From Ahaetulla prasina (lineage: Eukaryota; Chordata; Lepidosauria; Squamata; Colubridae): a DNA stretch of 64,000 bases. A program made the translations under genes and the position numbers. The stretch spans positions 231,182,794-231,246,793 of the forward strand of contig NC_080540.1 in the NCBI RefSeq assembly GCF_028640845.1, read 5' to 3'. The notes under the pieces were generated by a model, which worked only from the letters and a program-made list of their open reading frames with translations, searched no databases and was not told the DNA's origin. Of this stretch, positions 50,110 to 62,268 are shown piece after piece. The first letter of the stretch is position 1; each line of letters starts with the position of its first letter.

Positions 50110-51750
50110 AACCTATCAGCTACTATATGCAGGGCAGATGAGGATGTGGAAATTATTATTTTGGTCCTGCAGTAGGACTAGAAGTTTAGATAAGCAACTC
50201 TTAACAAATCAAGCCCTTTGTCAAATTAATGTAGGTCTGCACAACTTTTGAAGCATCACATGTAACCTAACAGTCTTCGAATTCTGCTGTTTGCCTCAAA
50301 CTTTAGTTCTGAGAGTCACCAAAACCTGATATTGCCACAATATACTTTTGGAAACTTTATTTTCAGCTTGTTGGATCACCAGCTGTGCTGGCCTGATTTA
50401 ACATAACTGATTTGAATGTAATAGCAAAATGCACCAGATGAGAGAGATTTTTTTTTTCCAAACACAGAAATGTGTTTATACAGCAACCTTAAATTCAGGG
50501 GTGCGAATCCCAAAGACTGCCTTCCCAACACAGTAAATTCTGCTTTGTGCATAATTATATTTAATATCTAGGGGATTTCACCAGGCAAAATAATCAGAAG
50601 CCAATTTGTGCATTACCTGTGAATTCAGCTGAATTCTGGATTTCTAGTATTGTATGCCTGCACTTTTACTTTGGGAAACCTAGCCAAAATTTTACAGCAT
50701 CATCCAACCATTACTTCTGCAATCTAAAGTATATCCACTTTAGTGATATATTATTACAGCAATAGAAATTGCTGGCGTGGATAGCCTTGGCATTCCTTTG
50801 TGTAAACGTACACCTTGGCAACTTTGCCGCTCTTTTCCAAAGACTATGGGTGGTGATTATTATGGCATGGGGCAGTTCCCCTATATAGAAAGAACAGAAT
50901 CAAAAGCTATAAAATAGAGGAGTAATATATGTTGCTCCAATATGTCGTTCCTTCTTTTCTTTTGCCTCCCTGCTCCCAATTTACTGATGGTAAAGATATT
51001 CCTGATCTTCTAGAAAGCTTTGTTTATTTCTGCAAGGTTTAGTGACCATGGGATCTTGTCAGAGCGACCATGGGATCTTGTCAGAGCCAAAGCCCAAGTA
51101 TCAGAAGTCATAGCTAATTATTGGCCCAGTGGTATTAAACCATGCAAGGAATTTCATAAATTCAATATTTTTGGCTCCTCTCTTTCTATACACAGACACA
51201 CAGACATGCACCATGTACCCATACACAATTACACTATAATGAAACTGAAATAGATGATATAGAAATTATAGTAGAAATTCCAAGACATGATAATTATAGT
51301 AAAGAAGCTGTCAGAATGTCAGCATTCTAGGTTAATAGGAACAGGGTATATTTGCTGATTCTATTACAAAACACAAGTGCCATGTTTGGTAAAGACTTTT
51401 ATATATATATATATGTGCCTTTGTTGGTCATGGCTTGACTGGGTTTAAGAGAATACTTTCTACTGCTTTCCAAAAGTTAAAAGGGGAAGAATAGGCAATG
51501 TGGTTCATTGTCATTATTTATGCCTAACAAGGCCAGCCAGTCAGCAACCTCTTTGAAGTTGAAATGAAGTGATGGGTTGGAGCAAAGGAGGCACTGTGTC
51601 CTGACAGGCTGAGGTGTGACCTGATGTATCCTAACCACCTCAGACGATGTCAGAAGACCAACCAAAAGGAAGAAGAAGGTGGAACAGATCAGAACTGAGA
51701 TATCAGGAGAAGGAGATTGAAGAAGAAAGAATGAGATTAGAAAGCAGCCT
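50110..51750. other. Intergenic DNA, no clear element
   Basis: Unique-looking. A small direct duplication of GACCATGGGATCTTGTCAGA lies at 51045-51064 / 51066-51085. Confidence 0.5.
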
Positions 51751-51759
51751 CACGCTCTT

Positions 51760-52466
51760 GAGATACATTCCATCATCCTCAGCCAGGGCAGCTAAAGATG
51801 AGCATTGGTGTGAATTGTAGTCCAATGTTAATAAAGGGCACAAGCCTTGGGAAAGACACTCATGTAGTGTACATCCTTCAGTGACTGAATAGGGGTTGGA
51901 AAGGAACAGATGCAACAAGATTAGGTAACTTTTATTATTATTTATTATGTGTAGGTAATCCACAGTTAGATTTCCAGGTTAAGACTGGTGAAAATTTAAT
52001 AATTCAAGACCTTAACAAGGAGCTAAGAATTATTAAAACAACATATAAGAATATAGGCAGTTCCAAGCTGGCTGCTTTTTTGTAAAATTAGGGTGTTCAG
52101 GTCTGATAAATTCAATATTTCCAGATATTGAAGAAATCCTTTAGGTATCTAATCACAACTAGTATAAAAAAAGTCTCTCCCCCCCCATAAGCGTTCAATG
52201 CTTGATCTGCAAATCCCGGTATTTCATATTTTACTTCCAATTGTTTTTGGGAAACAATAAAAGAAAAACAATTATTTTTCACAAACAAACTATTTCCAGA
52301 TGTATTCCATCATTCTCAGACAGGGTAACTCATAATGGGAATTGATGTGAACTGTAGTCCAATGCTAATGAAGGGTACCAGCCTGGAGAAAGAGGCTCAT
52401 GTACATCTTTCAAAGATTGAACAGGGGTTTGGAAAAAAACAAATGTAACATGATTAGGCAACCCTT
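51760..52466 (+). repeat. Pair of diverged direct repeats
   Basis: 51760-51935 and 52297-52466 share, in the same order, TTCCATCAT.CTCAG, GTGAA.TGTAGTCCAATG.TAAT, CTCATGTA and GATTAGG.AAC, clearly related but with many changes. Spacing is about 540 bp. Confidence 0.7.
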
Positions 52467-52469
52467 TTT

Positions 52470-53940
52470 TACTTTGTAAACAACAAACTAACCAAGACAT
52501 TGGTATAACCCAAATTAACCATAATTATCCAGAGGTAATTGCTATTAGATAAAGTTCACATTTAAATAAATAGCGAACCTATTGGCATCCTTCAAAAATA
52601 ACCTGGCTAATTTTATCCTAGATAAGTAAGTTGAAGATTCTATTCTCACAAATTAAAGGACTTAAATTATCCTTACTTGGAATATAAGAATCCTGAGATC
52701 ACAGGAAAGATGTAATCCCGCTGCTTCTTTATTTAATTGCGTAGGTAATGTAGGACAATATTTTCACATTATTCACTTCATTTATTCACTTTGTTTTATT
52801 TAGTACTCCCCTTCCCCCCTCCACAAGACCTTAAGGTGGTTTAAATGAGAATTTGAATCTTATTCCTAACACAATTTAGTGAAGTAGGTTGAGCCCAAAA
52901 GTCATCCTATGCATTGCCGTGCCTGTGAGTTCAGAAATCGCTATTCACCATCCGAGCAGGTAACATAAGGAACATTTTTGCCCCTTTATACTTCAATCGA
53001 CCATTTGTTTGCCTGGATTGTCTTCTACAAGCATTGTAACTCTGTCCATTTTTTAAAAGAAAATGTTGCTCTGATTTCAATCACATAGATAATATAATAA
53101 GAGGTATTTCTGGAAATGTGTTCATATGGTGCGGCAAAGAGAGAGAAGTAGAAGGACGAAGAAGGAGAGAGACAGAGAGTTCTCTACAAACCATGCTCAT
53201 TCCAAGCACACGTAATTCTGGAAAACGATCAACTACCCCCAGATTAGATCCTTGTGTACTGCGAGAGAAAACAAAAAGTTTGGGAAATTCTTTAGCAATT
53301 CTTTCTTCTCTCTAAAGATAGAGCTTTGCACATTCTTGACATCAATAAATATGTGCCTGCATACATTTTCATGCACTGCCAAGTTTCTCTTAAATTTTAT
53401 TAGGGAAATAGAAATGTAATAGATAATTCAAATGCTTGTAACTAATTTGCTGCTAAATGGTTGGATACCGTTAGGAAGTGAAATGAGTTGATCCCGTTCA
53501 AGGGGGGAAAAAAAACCAGATAAGCGAAATGTACACCGAAGGCATCTCAGTTATGATATTAAGGGAACAAAGAGTTTCATTTCCTTAAATAGGCACAGAA
53601 TTGTTAATCCAAAATACAAAAGGGCAAAGTTCGTTTAGGAACTTTTTCTGAGTCAAAGTAAGCCAAAACAGATTTCCAGTATCCTTAACAAAGGATACAT
53701 TACTGATTAGAAGGGAAATGCTGTAAAAGCTCTTTTGCTTTTGAAGAACGTGTTAGCAGTTGTGTTAGCAGTTGAAGGCTGAGAAAGCTAAATTCTGCAA
53801 AATACATGATCTTGGGAAGCACTTGCTGTTTAAGAAGAATGCACGTACTCCAACTCTGTACTGCAAAACATAATTAACAAAGCATTTTGCTTCTGAAATA
53901 TCTAAAGATACAAAGACACCCTGCTAAGTCTGGCAAATAA
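52470..53940. other. Intergenic DNA, no clear element
   Basis: The frame at 53118-53315 is purine-rich low-complexity DNA, not a supported gene. Confidence 0.5.
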
Positions 53941-53959
53941 CCATGATACATTTTTCCCC

Positions 53960-54172
53960 CTACTGTTCAATCATGTCTCATTCTCAGAGACCCCCTGAAC
54001 AAAGTCCCTGTAGTTTTCTTGGCAAGGTTTTTCAGAGGTGGCTTGCCATTGCCTCTTTCCTAAGGTAGGGAAAATGTGACTGGCAAAAAGTCACCTCTGG
54101 CTTTGTGCCCAAGACAGGCTACAAGTCATGGTCTCTCAGTTTCTTAAGCACTACACCAAACTGGCTTCCAAT
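53960..54172 (-). mobile_element. Sauria-type tRNA-derived SINE
   Basis: Plus-strand order TTCTTGGCAAGGTTTTTCAG, GCTTGCCATTGCCTC, GTGACTGGCAAAAAGTCACC, AAGCACTACACCAAACTGGC is the reverse of the squamate SINE, whose head (A box around GTGTAGTG) is at the right end. Confidence 0.75.
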
Positions 54173-54234
54173 AACCTTGAATATGGGTTATGAAAACAGC
54201 TTTGAACCAATGTCTATGGAGATTCTCAGTTACC

Positions 54235-54375
54235 AGGTAACGGTTGTCCCAAAAATGCTTTTTCAAGACGCAACTAGACACAGTCAGAGCTGAAGAAGAT
54301 TATTCAGCTCTGAAGAAGAAGTGAAACATCTTCAAAGAAAGAAAAACAAGGAAGGCCAGTTGCTTCTTGAAACGA
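54235..54375. repeat. Palindromic repeat, family H (copy 3)
   Basis: AATGCTTTTTCAAGACGCAAC at the left, CCAGTTGCTTCTTGAAACG at the right, and CTGAAGAAG ... GAAACATCTTC in the right half. Confidence 0.65.
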
Positions 54376-55081
54376 ACACCTTTGGTACCACTTTGAACAA
54401 TAATTGTGAATTCTATATTAGCAAAATTTGCTTATTTTTCCACATTCCTCATTCATTGAAGCTTTCTCAGGCATTTCAGAAAATTTTCAGATCATCAAGA
54501 AAAACAGCATTTTGTAGTAGAATTTATCATTTGATAATATTGAGGAACTTTGTTGCATTATGTATGTTTGACCGAACTGGCATTTTTCAATTCTGGAAAA
54601 CATTTTTTAAAATTAAGCCTCGTTGTAATTTTTAAACAATGGGAAGAAATGCATCTATTTCTATAGATTGAATAGAACACGTAAATAGTGTTTAATTCAC
54701 TTTAACTGCAATGTGCCTAGATAAGAAAACACAACAACCTCCAGGCTTCATTTTATTATAAATACATCATGTCTCCACAGTGACTGAATGCCTTTAAAGA
54801 AGGACATAACTGGTGATCTTTAGTCCCTTCCTCTCTGCTGAGTTGTTGCCTTTGGGATGGCTTGGCTCCACCTGAGTATTCAGAATTTTATAATAATCCA
54901 GGTTTTTGCTGGCCCAGCAATTTCAGCATTGCTGAGTTGATTCAATACACTGAAAATGCCACATTTTGACATTCCCTCCTTTTTTCTGTGCCATGGTTCA
55001 CTTCATTCATTTTAATAAAACTTACCTTTCAAGTTCCATATTTAAGATGGCTTCTTGGGTTTTCAGGCAAGTTGGACTCTG

Positions 55082-55200
55082 TTGTACCTTGATGAATGTA
55101 TCTTTTCTTTTATGTACACTGAGAGCATATGCACCAAGACAAATTCCTTGTGTGTCCAATCACACTTGGCCAATAAAAATTCTATTCTATTCTATTCTCT
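55082..55200 (+). mobile_element. CR1 (Snake1/L3-type) 3' end, copy 3
   Basis: Same terminal block as copies 1 and 2, ending in four ATTCT units at 55180-55198. Confidence 0.85.
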
Positions 55201-55209
55201 AAGGAAAAC

Positions 55210-56860
55210 ATTACTAATATATTAATATCAGGAGCTTGTTTGTCATTGGGAATGTGGTAGGAAAAAACTTCACAGACAAATCCTTTGATCAGTGTTCCAG
55301 TATAGAGGTTCATGTGACAGGGGAACAGAAAGCTGTGATAAATAGAAAGAAAGGTAGGTAAGACTGAAGCTTAGAATAAGGATTAGCAGCCATTCTGTTC
55401 ATTTTTAAAGGTATTGCCTGCTCCCAATGTGCTTAATGGGTACGTAACGTAGTTAGATATTTCAAGGTAAAACTATTCTTCCAACATGTTTCCACAAAAA
55501 GGCACTTAGACAGGAACATAGACAAGATGTTCTTTAATGACCTCAAAAAGTCCAACCTTGATCTACTCTTTGAAGAAGGTGCCCAGGATAGTGTCCATTA
55601 ATCAGGTTAGCAGCAGAACTAGAATGGAATCAGCAACATAGGATATCAGCACAGAGCAAAACAACCTGAAGCACGATGTAGAAATTATCCAAGTATTATC
55701 CAGGAATACTTTGACGCTGATTTAGCTCTCATGTATGTAGGAGAAAGGCACAATATGCTGAATTTAAGAGTCAGGAGAACTGGGGGAATTCCTGGTTGTG
55801 GCCCTTTTCTGGGTCCCAAATATTTTGTTATAATTAATTTAAAAAATATGGGAGCTGGTCTTGCCAACATTTATAAAGACTGAAAGGAAGGTTGAAACAA
55901 AATAAGGAAAGAGGTAAGGAAGTTAGATTTTTTTTAAAAAAAATTCTCAACTCTACAAGCAACCGAAAGTATCTCAAAAACTATCTTGGTAAGACGCCAG
56001 GTATCGGTTTGAGAAATAGATGAAATAAAGACTGGGACTCCATCACTGGCTTAAAAAAAAAGAACAAATTAATCTGATGCTCTCTAGGAGAGAATTAGTT
56101 AGAAAACTACTAAATATGTTGCCAAGCAACCATCTGTAGTTCTAAAGCCCGTAATAATTAGAGAGGAAAAAAGCTTTAAATGTTTTTTTTTCTTTAACAA
56201 AAGAGAACTAGTGAGTCATTTTCAGATGTCGGAAAATGAAACTCTAGCAGAGAAGATGTCTATGTTTCTGAAATCTATTTAGGGAAATTTAGCACAAGTA
56301 AGTGATTTCCAAATATCAGAGTAAATAAAAAGAAAAAAAAAGGCCATAAATTTGGTTGTGCTAAAAGCATCCAATGTAAAACTATGAGAAAGCATCTTAT
56401 CTCAAATAATCGGGATAAATGGAGTAAAGCCGTTGCCTTTTTATGGCTCCCCACCACCACCGGAAAGATTAAAAAGGAATGGGGAAAATTCTTCAAGTCA
56501 AAATTTTTGGGTGCTGAGGCCAGGAGATATTCTACTTAAATACTGTATAGTCTTTATTCAGCAGCTTAAAGCATGGAATATAAAAGAGGAAACATCAACT
56601 GAGTTTGATAAATTATTTGTGAAGAAGGAAGAAAAGAAGGAAACACACCAAAACACAGACATAATTTCACAAATGCATACAGAACACCTACATAAATGTT
56701 CTAAATAAGCATTGAAATGAATGGTAGCCATATTTTATTATAATCATTTACGACTATTCTGCATCGATAGATTGATAAATGATATATTTAGGTTTTTAGT
56801 ATTGAGTAATTGGACCCAGTTTTTTAAAAAATGCTGACAAGTAGGGCTCTTTTAGTTAAA
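55210..56860. other. Intergenic DNA, possibly LINE debris at its right
   Basis: 55210-56400 is unremarkable. 56420-56710 might be the upstream part of the R4-like LINE that follows, but this is weak. Confidence 0.4.
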
Positions 56861-56879
56861 AGAAAGGCCCCGAGATTCT

Positions 56880-57500
56880 GTCTTTTTTGTCCGTGTTGAT
56901 TCCCATGCAATATGAATATAATTCACATATTCAGGAAATTATAAAAAATCAAGAGAACAAAAGATCAGCTGCTCATTGTCAAAATGGTACTAAAAAATGC
57001 AAGACAAAGAATTTTTTTTTTAATATGGCATGGATCAATTACAAGAAGGCATTTGACTCACTACCCCACAGCTGGATTAACACCTGTCTGAAAAATTTTG
57101 GAATCGGCAAAAATATTTGTACATTTTTGAAAGCAAACATGCAAAAATAGAAAACAATTCTAACTGCAAATGGGGAGAACATTGGTGTAGTCAACATTAG
57201 AAGAGGAATCTTCCAAGGGAACTCACTTTTGTCACTACTGTTCAACATTGCATTAATTCCACTGACAATAATCCTAGGAAACACAAAACTGGGATACCAA
57301 ATCTCAAGCCAACATGGCAAGATAAACCATCTACTATACATGGTTGACTTAAAACTGTATACAAAAAGTCCCACAGAACTTGAATCAATACTCAACACAG
57401 TCCAACTGTTCAGCAGTGACATCAGAATGAACTTTGGAAATGAAAAATGTGCATGCAGCGAAGAAAAGTTTCATGTTTAATGAATAATAATAATAAATTT
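56880..57500 (+). mobile_element. R4-like LINE fragment, plus orientation, internally deleted
   Basis: Reverse-transcriptase landmarks AWINYKKAFDSLPHSWI, IRRGIFQGNSLLSLLFNIAL and the damaged active site LLYMVDLKLYTKS (usually MDDLK) in two frames separated by a stop near 57150. The RT part jumps straight to the 3' end (GTTTCATGTTTAATGAATAAT). R4/Dong clade is my best guess. Confidence 0.65.
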
Positions 57501-57509
57501 TATTATTAT

Positions 57510-58020
57510 TATTATTATTTTATTCATTAAACATGAAACTCAGTCAACTGAACATTCAAAAATGCATCACAAATACCATTGACTGGTGCTAATGGTTGAT
57601 ACGGGTTGCTGCCAGTGTCCTAGGTATCAACCAAGTACTTTCCTAAGATGTAAAATGTTCCAAGTAGTGTAGTTTTTTGCAGTTCTGCTGGTGTTATTGC
57701 AGGAAACTGCAATTTGTTGATGTATCTTATAAAATTCTTGGACTTGGTACCAAGTACCCTGATGACAATGGATATCATTATTACATGTTTCATCCATAGC
57801 TGTGTAGTTTCATGATTTTTTCCAGTTCTTTTTCTTTGACTCTGGCATCTCCTGATACCGCGCTGTCAATAAATTGTACGTTTTGGTTTTCGACAACTGT
57901 GATATCTGGAGTCTTGTGTTCCAAATGATGATTCATCTGTATTTGAAAGTCCCAGAAGATCTTTGCCTTCGCATTTTCTATAACTTTTTCATCATCATCA
58001 TCATCATTTCATTTTTTTTT
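57510..58020 (-). mobile_element. R4-like LINE 3' end, minus orientation
   Basis: Its terminal bases (AGTTTCATGTTTAATGAATA on the minus strand) equal the end of the plus-strand fragment. The upstream part (57840-58000, minus) reads through a short conserved region near the end of R4-like ORFs. Confidence 0.55.
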
Positions 58021-58204
58021 CAGAGTATAAATCCTGGTTTCCATCCACATTTTCCATAAAGTAATTCTGACAACTGTTTCACTAGATAGCATCAACAACT
58101 TAGCATTAGATAAAGTATCAAAATGCCATTTCCAAGAAAAAATGTAATACAATTTTCAAGTTGCTGTAATAGTAACAACTATGTGAAAAAAATTTTTTTT
58201 GTTT

Positions 58205-58330
58205 TGTTTACATTTATACCCCGCCCTTCTCCGAAGACTCAGGGCGGCTTACAGTGTATAAGGCAATAGTCTCATTCTATTTGTATATTTTTACAAAGTC
58301 AACTTATTGCCCCCCCAACAATCTGGGTCC
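58205..58330 (-). mobile_element. 3' tail of the tRNA-derived SINE family
   Basis: CCCGCCCTTCTCCGAAGACT...GGGCGGCTTACAGTGTATAA is the complement of the tail of the SINE at 40149-40418, 5'-truncated. Confidence 0.8.
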
Positions 58331-58501
58331 TGTACTGATCTCAGCAGTGACTAACTAAACGTGTCATATATGAATAGAGGACCTAATCCAACTAATAGTA
58401 TCCTATATTAATGTACACAGTGTGGACAAGAAAAAATATTTACTAAGAAGATTTACCTAAAATTTGACACTAGTCAACAGATACAATTTGAAAAACAAGT
58501 A

Positions 58502-58869
58502 CCGTATATACTCGAATATAAGCCGATCGAGTATAAGCTGAGGTCCCCAATTTTACCCCAAAAAACTGGGGTAAACTGGGGACTCGAGTATAAGCCGAGG
58601 GTGGGAAATGAGGCAGCTACGGTCAGGAAACCCTCCTCCCTCAGCCGAGAAGGCTGGCGGCTCCCCCGCCCCGCCCTCTCACTGCACCGGCAGGGCTTCC
58701 CCGCGCTAATGCAAAAGCCCGCCAAGTTTGCGCCATCCGGTATAATGTGAAAAAAAGAAGAAAAAAAAAACTCGAGTATAAGCCGTATATACTCGAGTAT
58801 AAGCCGAGGGGACGTTTTTCAGCACAAAAAACGTGCTGAAAAACTCGGCTTATACTCGAGTATATACGG
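58502..58869. mobile_element. TA-flanked fold-back MITE, family E (copy 2)
   Basis: Ends CCGTATATACTCGAATATAA / TATACTCGAGTATATACGG, flanked by TA. ACTCGAGTATAAGCCG recurs several times inside, and an inner hairpin at 58813-58852 pairs GACGTTTTTCAGCAC-type arms. Confidence 0.85.
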
Positions 58870-58879
58870 TAATTCTCTT

Positions 58880-59165
58880 TAATAGACATCTGCACTTTTC
58901 AAAAGATATCTTAGTAACAATAACCTCTATCTCTTTATGAAAGTCTTTTTCAGATTGGATATACAGATATTAGTAGAATTTTAAAATTGAAAGTTTCCAG
59001 TTCACAGGAATTACATAAGTTATCTTCTTCACCTTTAACCATTACAACAATTATCATCTTTTTTTCTTCTTTCAATTGTTTAGTAAGATTTGACTGGGTC
59101 TTTTCCATTTTTCCAATACATTTGACATAAACATATTAATGTCAATTAATTTGCTTATATTTAAT
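58880..59165. other. Intergenic DNA, no clear element
   Basis: AT-rich and featureless by eye. Confidence 0.5.
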
Positions 59166-59168
59166 TTT

Positions 59169-59230
59169 ACCGCTTTATATAAACTATTGATTGGAGCCAG
59201 CCATGCCCCACGCCAAAAGGTTTTTAGTTT
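59169..59230 (+). repeat. 62-bp segment duplicated at 63452-63513 (left copy)
   Basis: One mismatch in 62 bp with the right copy. It stands in AT-rich sequence with no recognisable element around it. Confidence 0.95.
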
Positions 59231-60530
59231 ATTTTTCAATTAACTCTCATTATTTTTTGGTAACTATTCGATGCATGTAAAAGCAATATGATAACAAATG
59301 TAAGCATTTTATGCTTTCCTATCAAAAGTCAAGGAACTAGCCATAATAATTCAAAATATTGTGATATCTCAAAATTATTTCATTCTTTATCGATGTTAGC
59401 TTTATAAAAAAGATTTTTTTATAAAGCTAAAATCGATAAAGAAGAATAAAAGTAACCAAGATTCAGATGGTACACTATTTTATTAGACTTATTTTTATAA
59501 ATTAACTAGACTATGATTTTATGTATGTTATGAGTTTGAATATACTGAAATAGTGTTGAAGACACATAAATTAAAAATAATAATCCAATCTTAAAAAGTT
59601 TTGATTCAATAGAATCAAACTGACTAGAAAATGTATCCACATTTGAGGTGAAAATGAGAGGAAGTATTTTGGTCAATCAAAAAGTCTACAGTCATTATCA
59701 TCTATCATTAAAAAATACTAATTATAAAATCTATGTAATTTGCTGGTTGAAGAGATAACACTGATTCATGATAATAATGGTGTCGATATATCATCATAAA
59801 TATCTTTACTAAAGAAGAGAGCAGTGAAATATGACTTTTAGCATAAGTCTGTGATCCATTCTACATTAAGATCTATTTTCCCTATGTAAACAGGGGTGCT
59901 AATAGTTAAGAATTACTTAACTATTAATTAAGCAGTGCATTTCTTTCAAACTCAGTGAATATCCTAGCAAATAGAGACTGATGTCTTATCTAGAAAAGCT
60001 TTTTCAGAATGATTCATTAATATTAATCAGTGTTAATATTGCTGTCTCTATTTGATTTAGTTATTTGGCAAAGGCTGCTGAACTATAACGTATCAGCAAC
60101 TTCAGCTATTATTTTGTTTTTCCTTGTATATCTCAAAAACTCTTAAATTTAAATTCTATTCTTTCTTGATAAACAGTTGCTTAAAGATTACAGTAAATTG
60201 TGTGCTAGTGGTTTTGATTCCTCGTATATATATCTATAATTTGACTGCCTCAAGCAATTCATTATTTAATGTATTATCTAAACATGCTGGGTAAATGTTG
60301 ATCCATGCCTGTATATGTCTCTAAACTAGCAACTCTAGCCCAGAACGGATATGAAAGGCCTGTAGAGTATATATTTTATAGAATCCCTAGTGGAATTGAT
60401 GTGCTGCAAAGCACTATTTATAGTTCTGTCATCTTACAATGCAAGCATATTCTATTAAAACTAGCAGGCATTCTTAAAAGTTTTGCCATCCATTTTTTTT
60501 TTTCATTTTGGAGGGAGTAACCCAAAGTGA
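59231..60530. other. Intergenic DNA with one hairpin
   Basis: An imperfect palindrome at about 59384-59446 (ATTCTTTATCGAT ... ATCGATAAAGAA) with arms of about 30 bp; otherwise nothing recognised. Confidence 0.5.
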
Positions 60531-60658
60531 AAATCAATCTAGGTCACGAGTGTCAAACTCACCATGTCATGTTGCCGTCACATGATGTTTTGTGACGTTT
60601 TTCCAATTCGTGATGATGTATGATCAAGTCAGTGTCAACTCTTAGTGACCACCTAGAC

Positions 60659-61220
60659 CAGGGGTGTCAAACTGGCAGCATGCGGGCTGGATGCATCATG
60701 CACTTGATCATACATCATCAATCAATTAATTTAAAACAGTGAAGAAGCTACTACTGGAAGCATCCAATTGTACATGGAAAGCACCAAGATTTCACTATGC
60801 TGTCCATGGTAGCATGCCACAACAAAAACAAGGAACCTTTTGACTTGGCAAATGAGACTTTGGATCCACTGCATTCAGAATTCCTCATTCCTCTAACAGC
60901 GTGCATTCTGGCCAGTTGATTTTTGGGTCTTCTGGGCCCACTGGAAGTCGGGAAATGGGCTGTTTCTGGCCTCCAAAGGGCCTCCTTGGGGGGAGCCCGT
61001 TTTTGCCCTCCCCAGGCTCCCAAAAGCCTCTGGAGCCTAAGGAGAGTGAAAAATGGGCTCACCGGGCCATCACGTGCCAAAAGCAGGGGGACCGTGGGGG
61101 GGGGGCGCACACATGCATGGGGTGTGTGGTGCATTGAATTATGGGTGTGGCCACACAGGTGACCTCCCCACGCTCCCCCCACTTTTGGCACGCAACGGCA
61201 AAAAAGGTTAGCCATCACTG
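60659..61220. mobile_element. hAT-like composite MITE (families D and C)
   Basis: Left end CAGGGGTGTCAAACTGGC (family D type), right end GGTTAGCCATCACTG (family C type), flanks sharing CTAGAC. The GC-rich interior makes long chance frames on both strands. Confidence 0.55.
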
Positions 61221-61229
61221 TCTAGACAG

Positions 61230-62140
61230 ATGGACACCATCTCAAAATCTCTAATATGGCATAATCAGTCATTGTTCTAAGCATATTTCCCTAAGTATAT
61301 ATTTGCATTAGATCTAGTACTTTACTTATTCATGCATGACACATTCTCCTTTATTAGGCTTGCTAAAAGTTCTACTAAATCTTTTTGTGCCATATCACAA
61401 AATGTTGTAGAGATCACTACAGAAATTTCTGTAGAATTTTACAATTTCACCATTGTAAATGAACCTGAGAAGCCTTTAGCAGTTTAGGCAATCTTGTCTG
61501 TAACAATTAAAACTAATTTTTCTGTATTTTGCAAATAATAATAATAATTATTATTATTAACTCAAGACCTTTAGTTTTGAAAAAGTCATCAAGATCTGTA
61601 GTGTTGAAAAAGGAAAAATAAATAAGGAATTGGAGATAACATAGCATCCATGAAAGATAACAGAAACTGAAGATCCTGAAACAGATGCCTCTTTTAGTAA
61701 TGATTAATACTGGTTCAAAGTAACTTATTTTTAAAGGTAGCTCTGGACACTAACCAGCAGTTATACAAATCCAGGTATTATTTGTATTCCAGTATATTGA
61801 TTAAGTAAGATACATCTCATTTCAAAAGCTGCCTTATAAAAAGAGGGCAAAGCATGACTGTTCCTCTATCAAGAGTCAAATATTTTCCACTTTCCTTGAT
61901 AATCTTTAACTCAGACATACCAAGGAACTTTGTAGTGGGGAATGAGAAACCTAAGATGCACAATCAGGTGAAGGTCCCCAAATCCCCAAAGACATCTTGC
62001 ATAGTTTTTTTGTGAGTGTGGGGAGCTAACAAAATCCACAGGAATTCTGATAGCCCCAAGGATTTCAGATCGAGCGTAGTTGACATGGAAGTTGCTATCC
62101 TCCCGGTCAATAATACAGGGAGGTCTTCAGCAATACATCT
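61230..62140. other. Intergenic DNA, no clear element
   Basis: Nothing recognised apart from a short ATA/TTA palindromic run at about 61536-61558. Confidence 0.5.
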
Positions 62141-62144
62141 ACAT

Positions 62145-62268
62145 CAGGGCTGTCAAACTCCTGACCCGTGGGATGGATGCGTCATGCGCTCGCCATGCCC
62201 ATGCCCAGTTTAGCAAAGGGGGGAAAAGTCCCGAAATGTCATGTGACGCCGTGAGTTTGACACCCCTG
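62145..62268. mobile_element. hAT-type MITE, family D (copy 2)
   Basis: Ends CAGGGCTGTCAAACTC / GAGTTTGACACCCCTG, 8-bp flanks ATCTACAT and ATCTACAG. Confidence 0.85.

Noticed and set aside
53118..53315. 65-codon frame rich in Arg and Glu
   Set aside because: Purine-rich low-complexity DNA without splice context or homology.
58474..58895. Arg/Gly-rich minus-strand frames
   Set aside because: Inside the TA-flanked fold-back MITE, whose repeated ACTCGAGTATAAGCCG blocks generate the repeating residues.
60751..61218. 155-codon minus-strand frame and overlapping plus-strand frames
   Set aside because: Low-complexity GC-rich interior of a hAT-like MITE; the protein has no recognisable domain.
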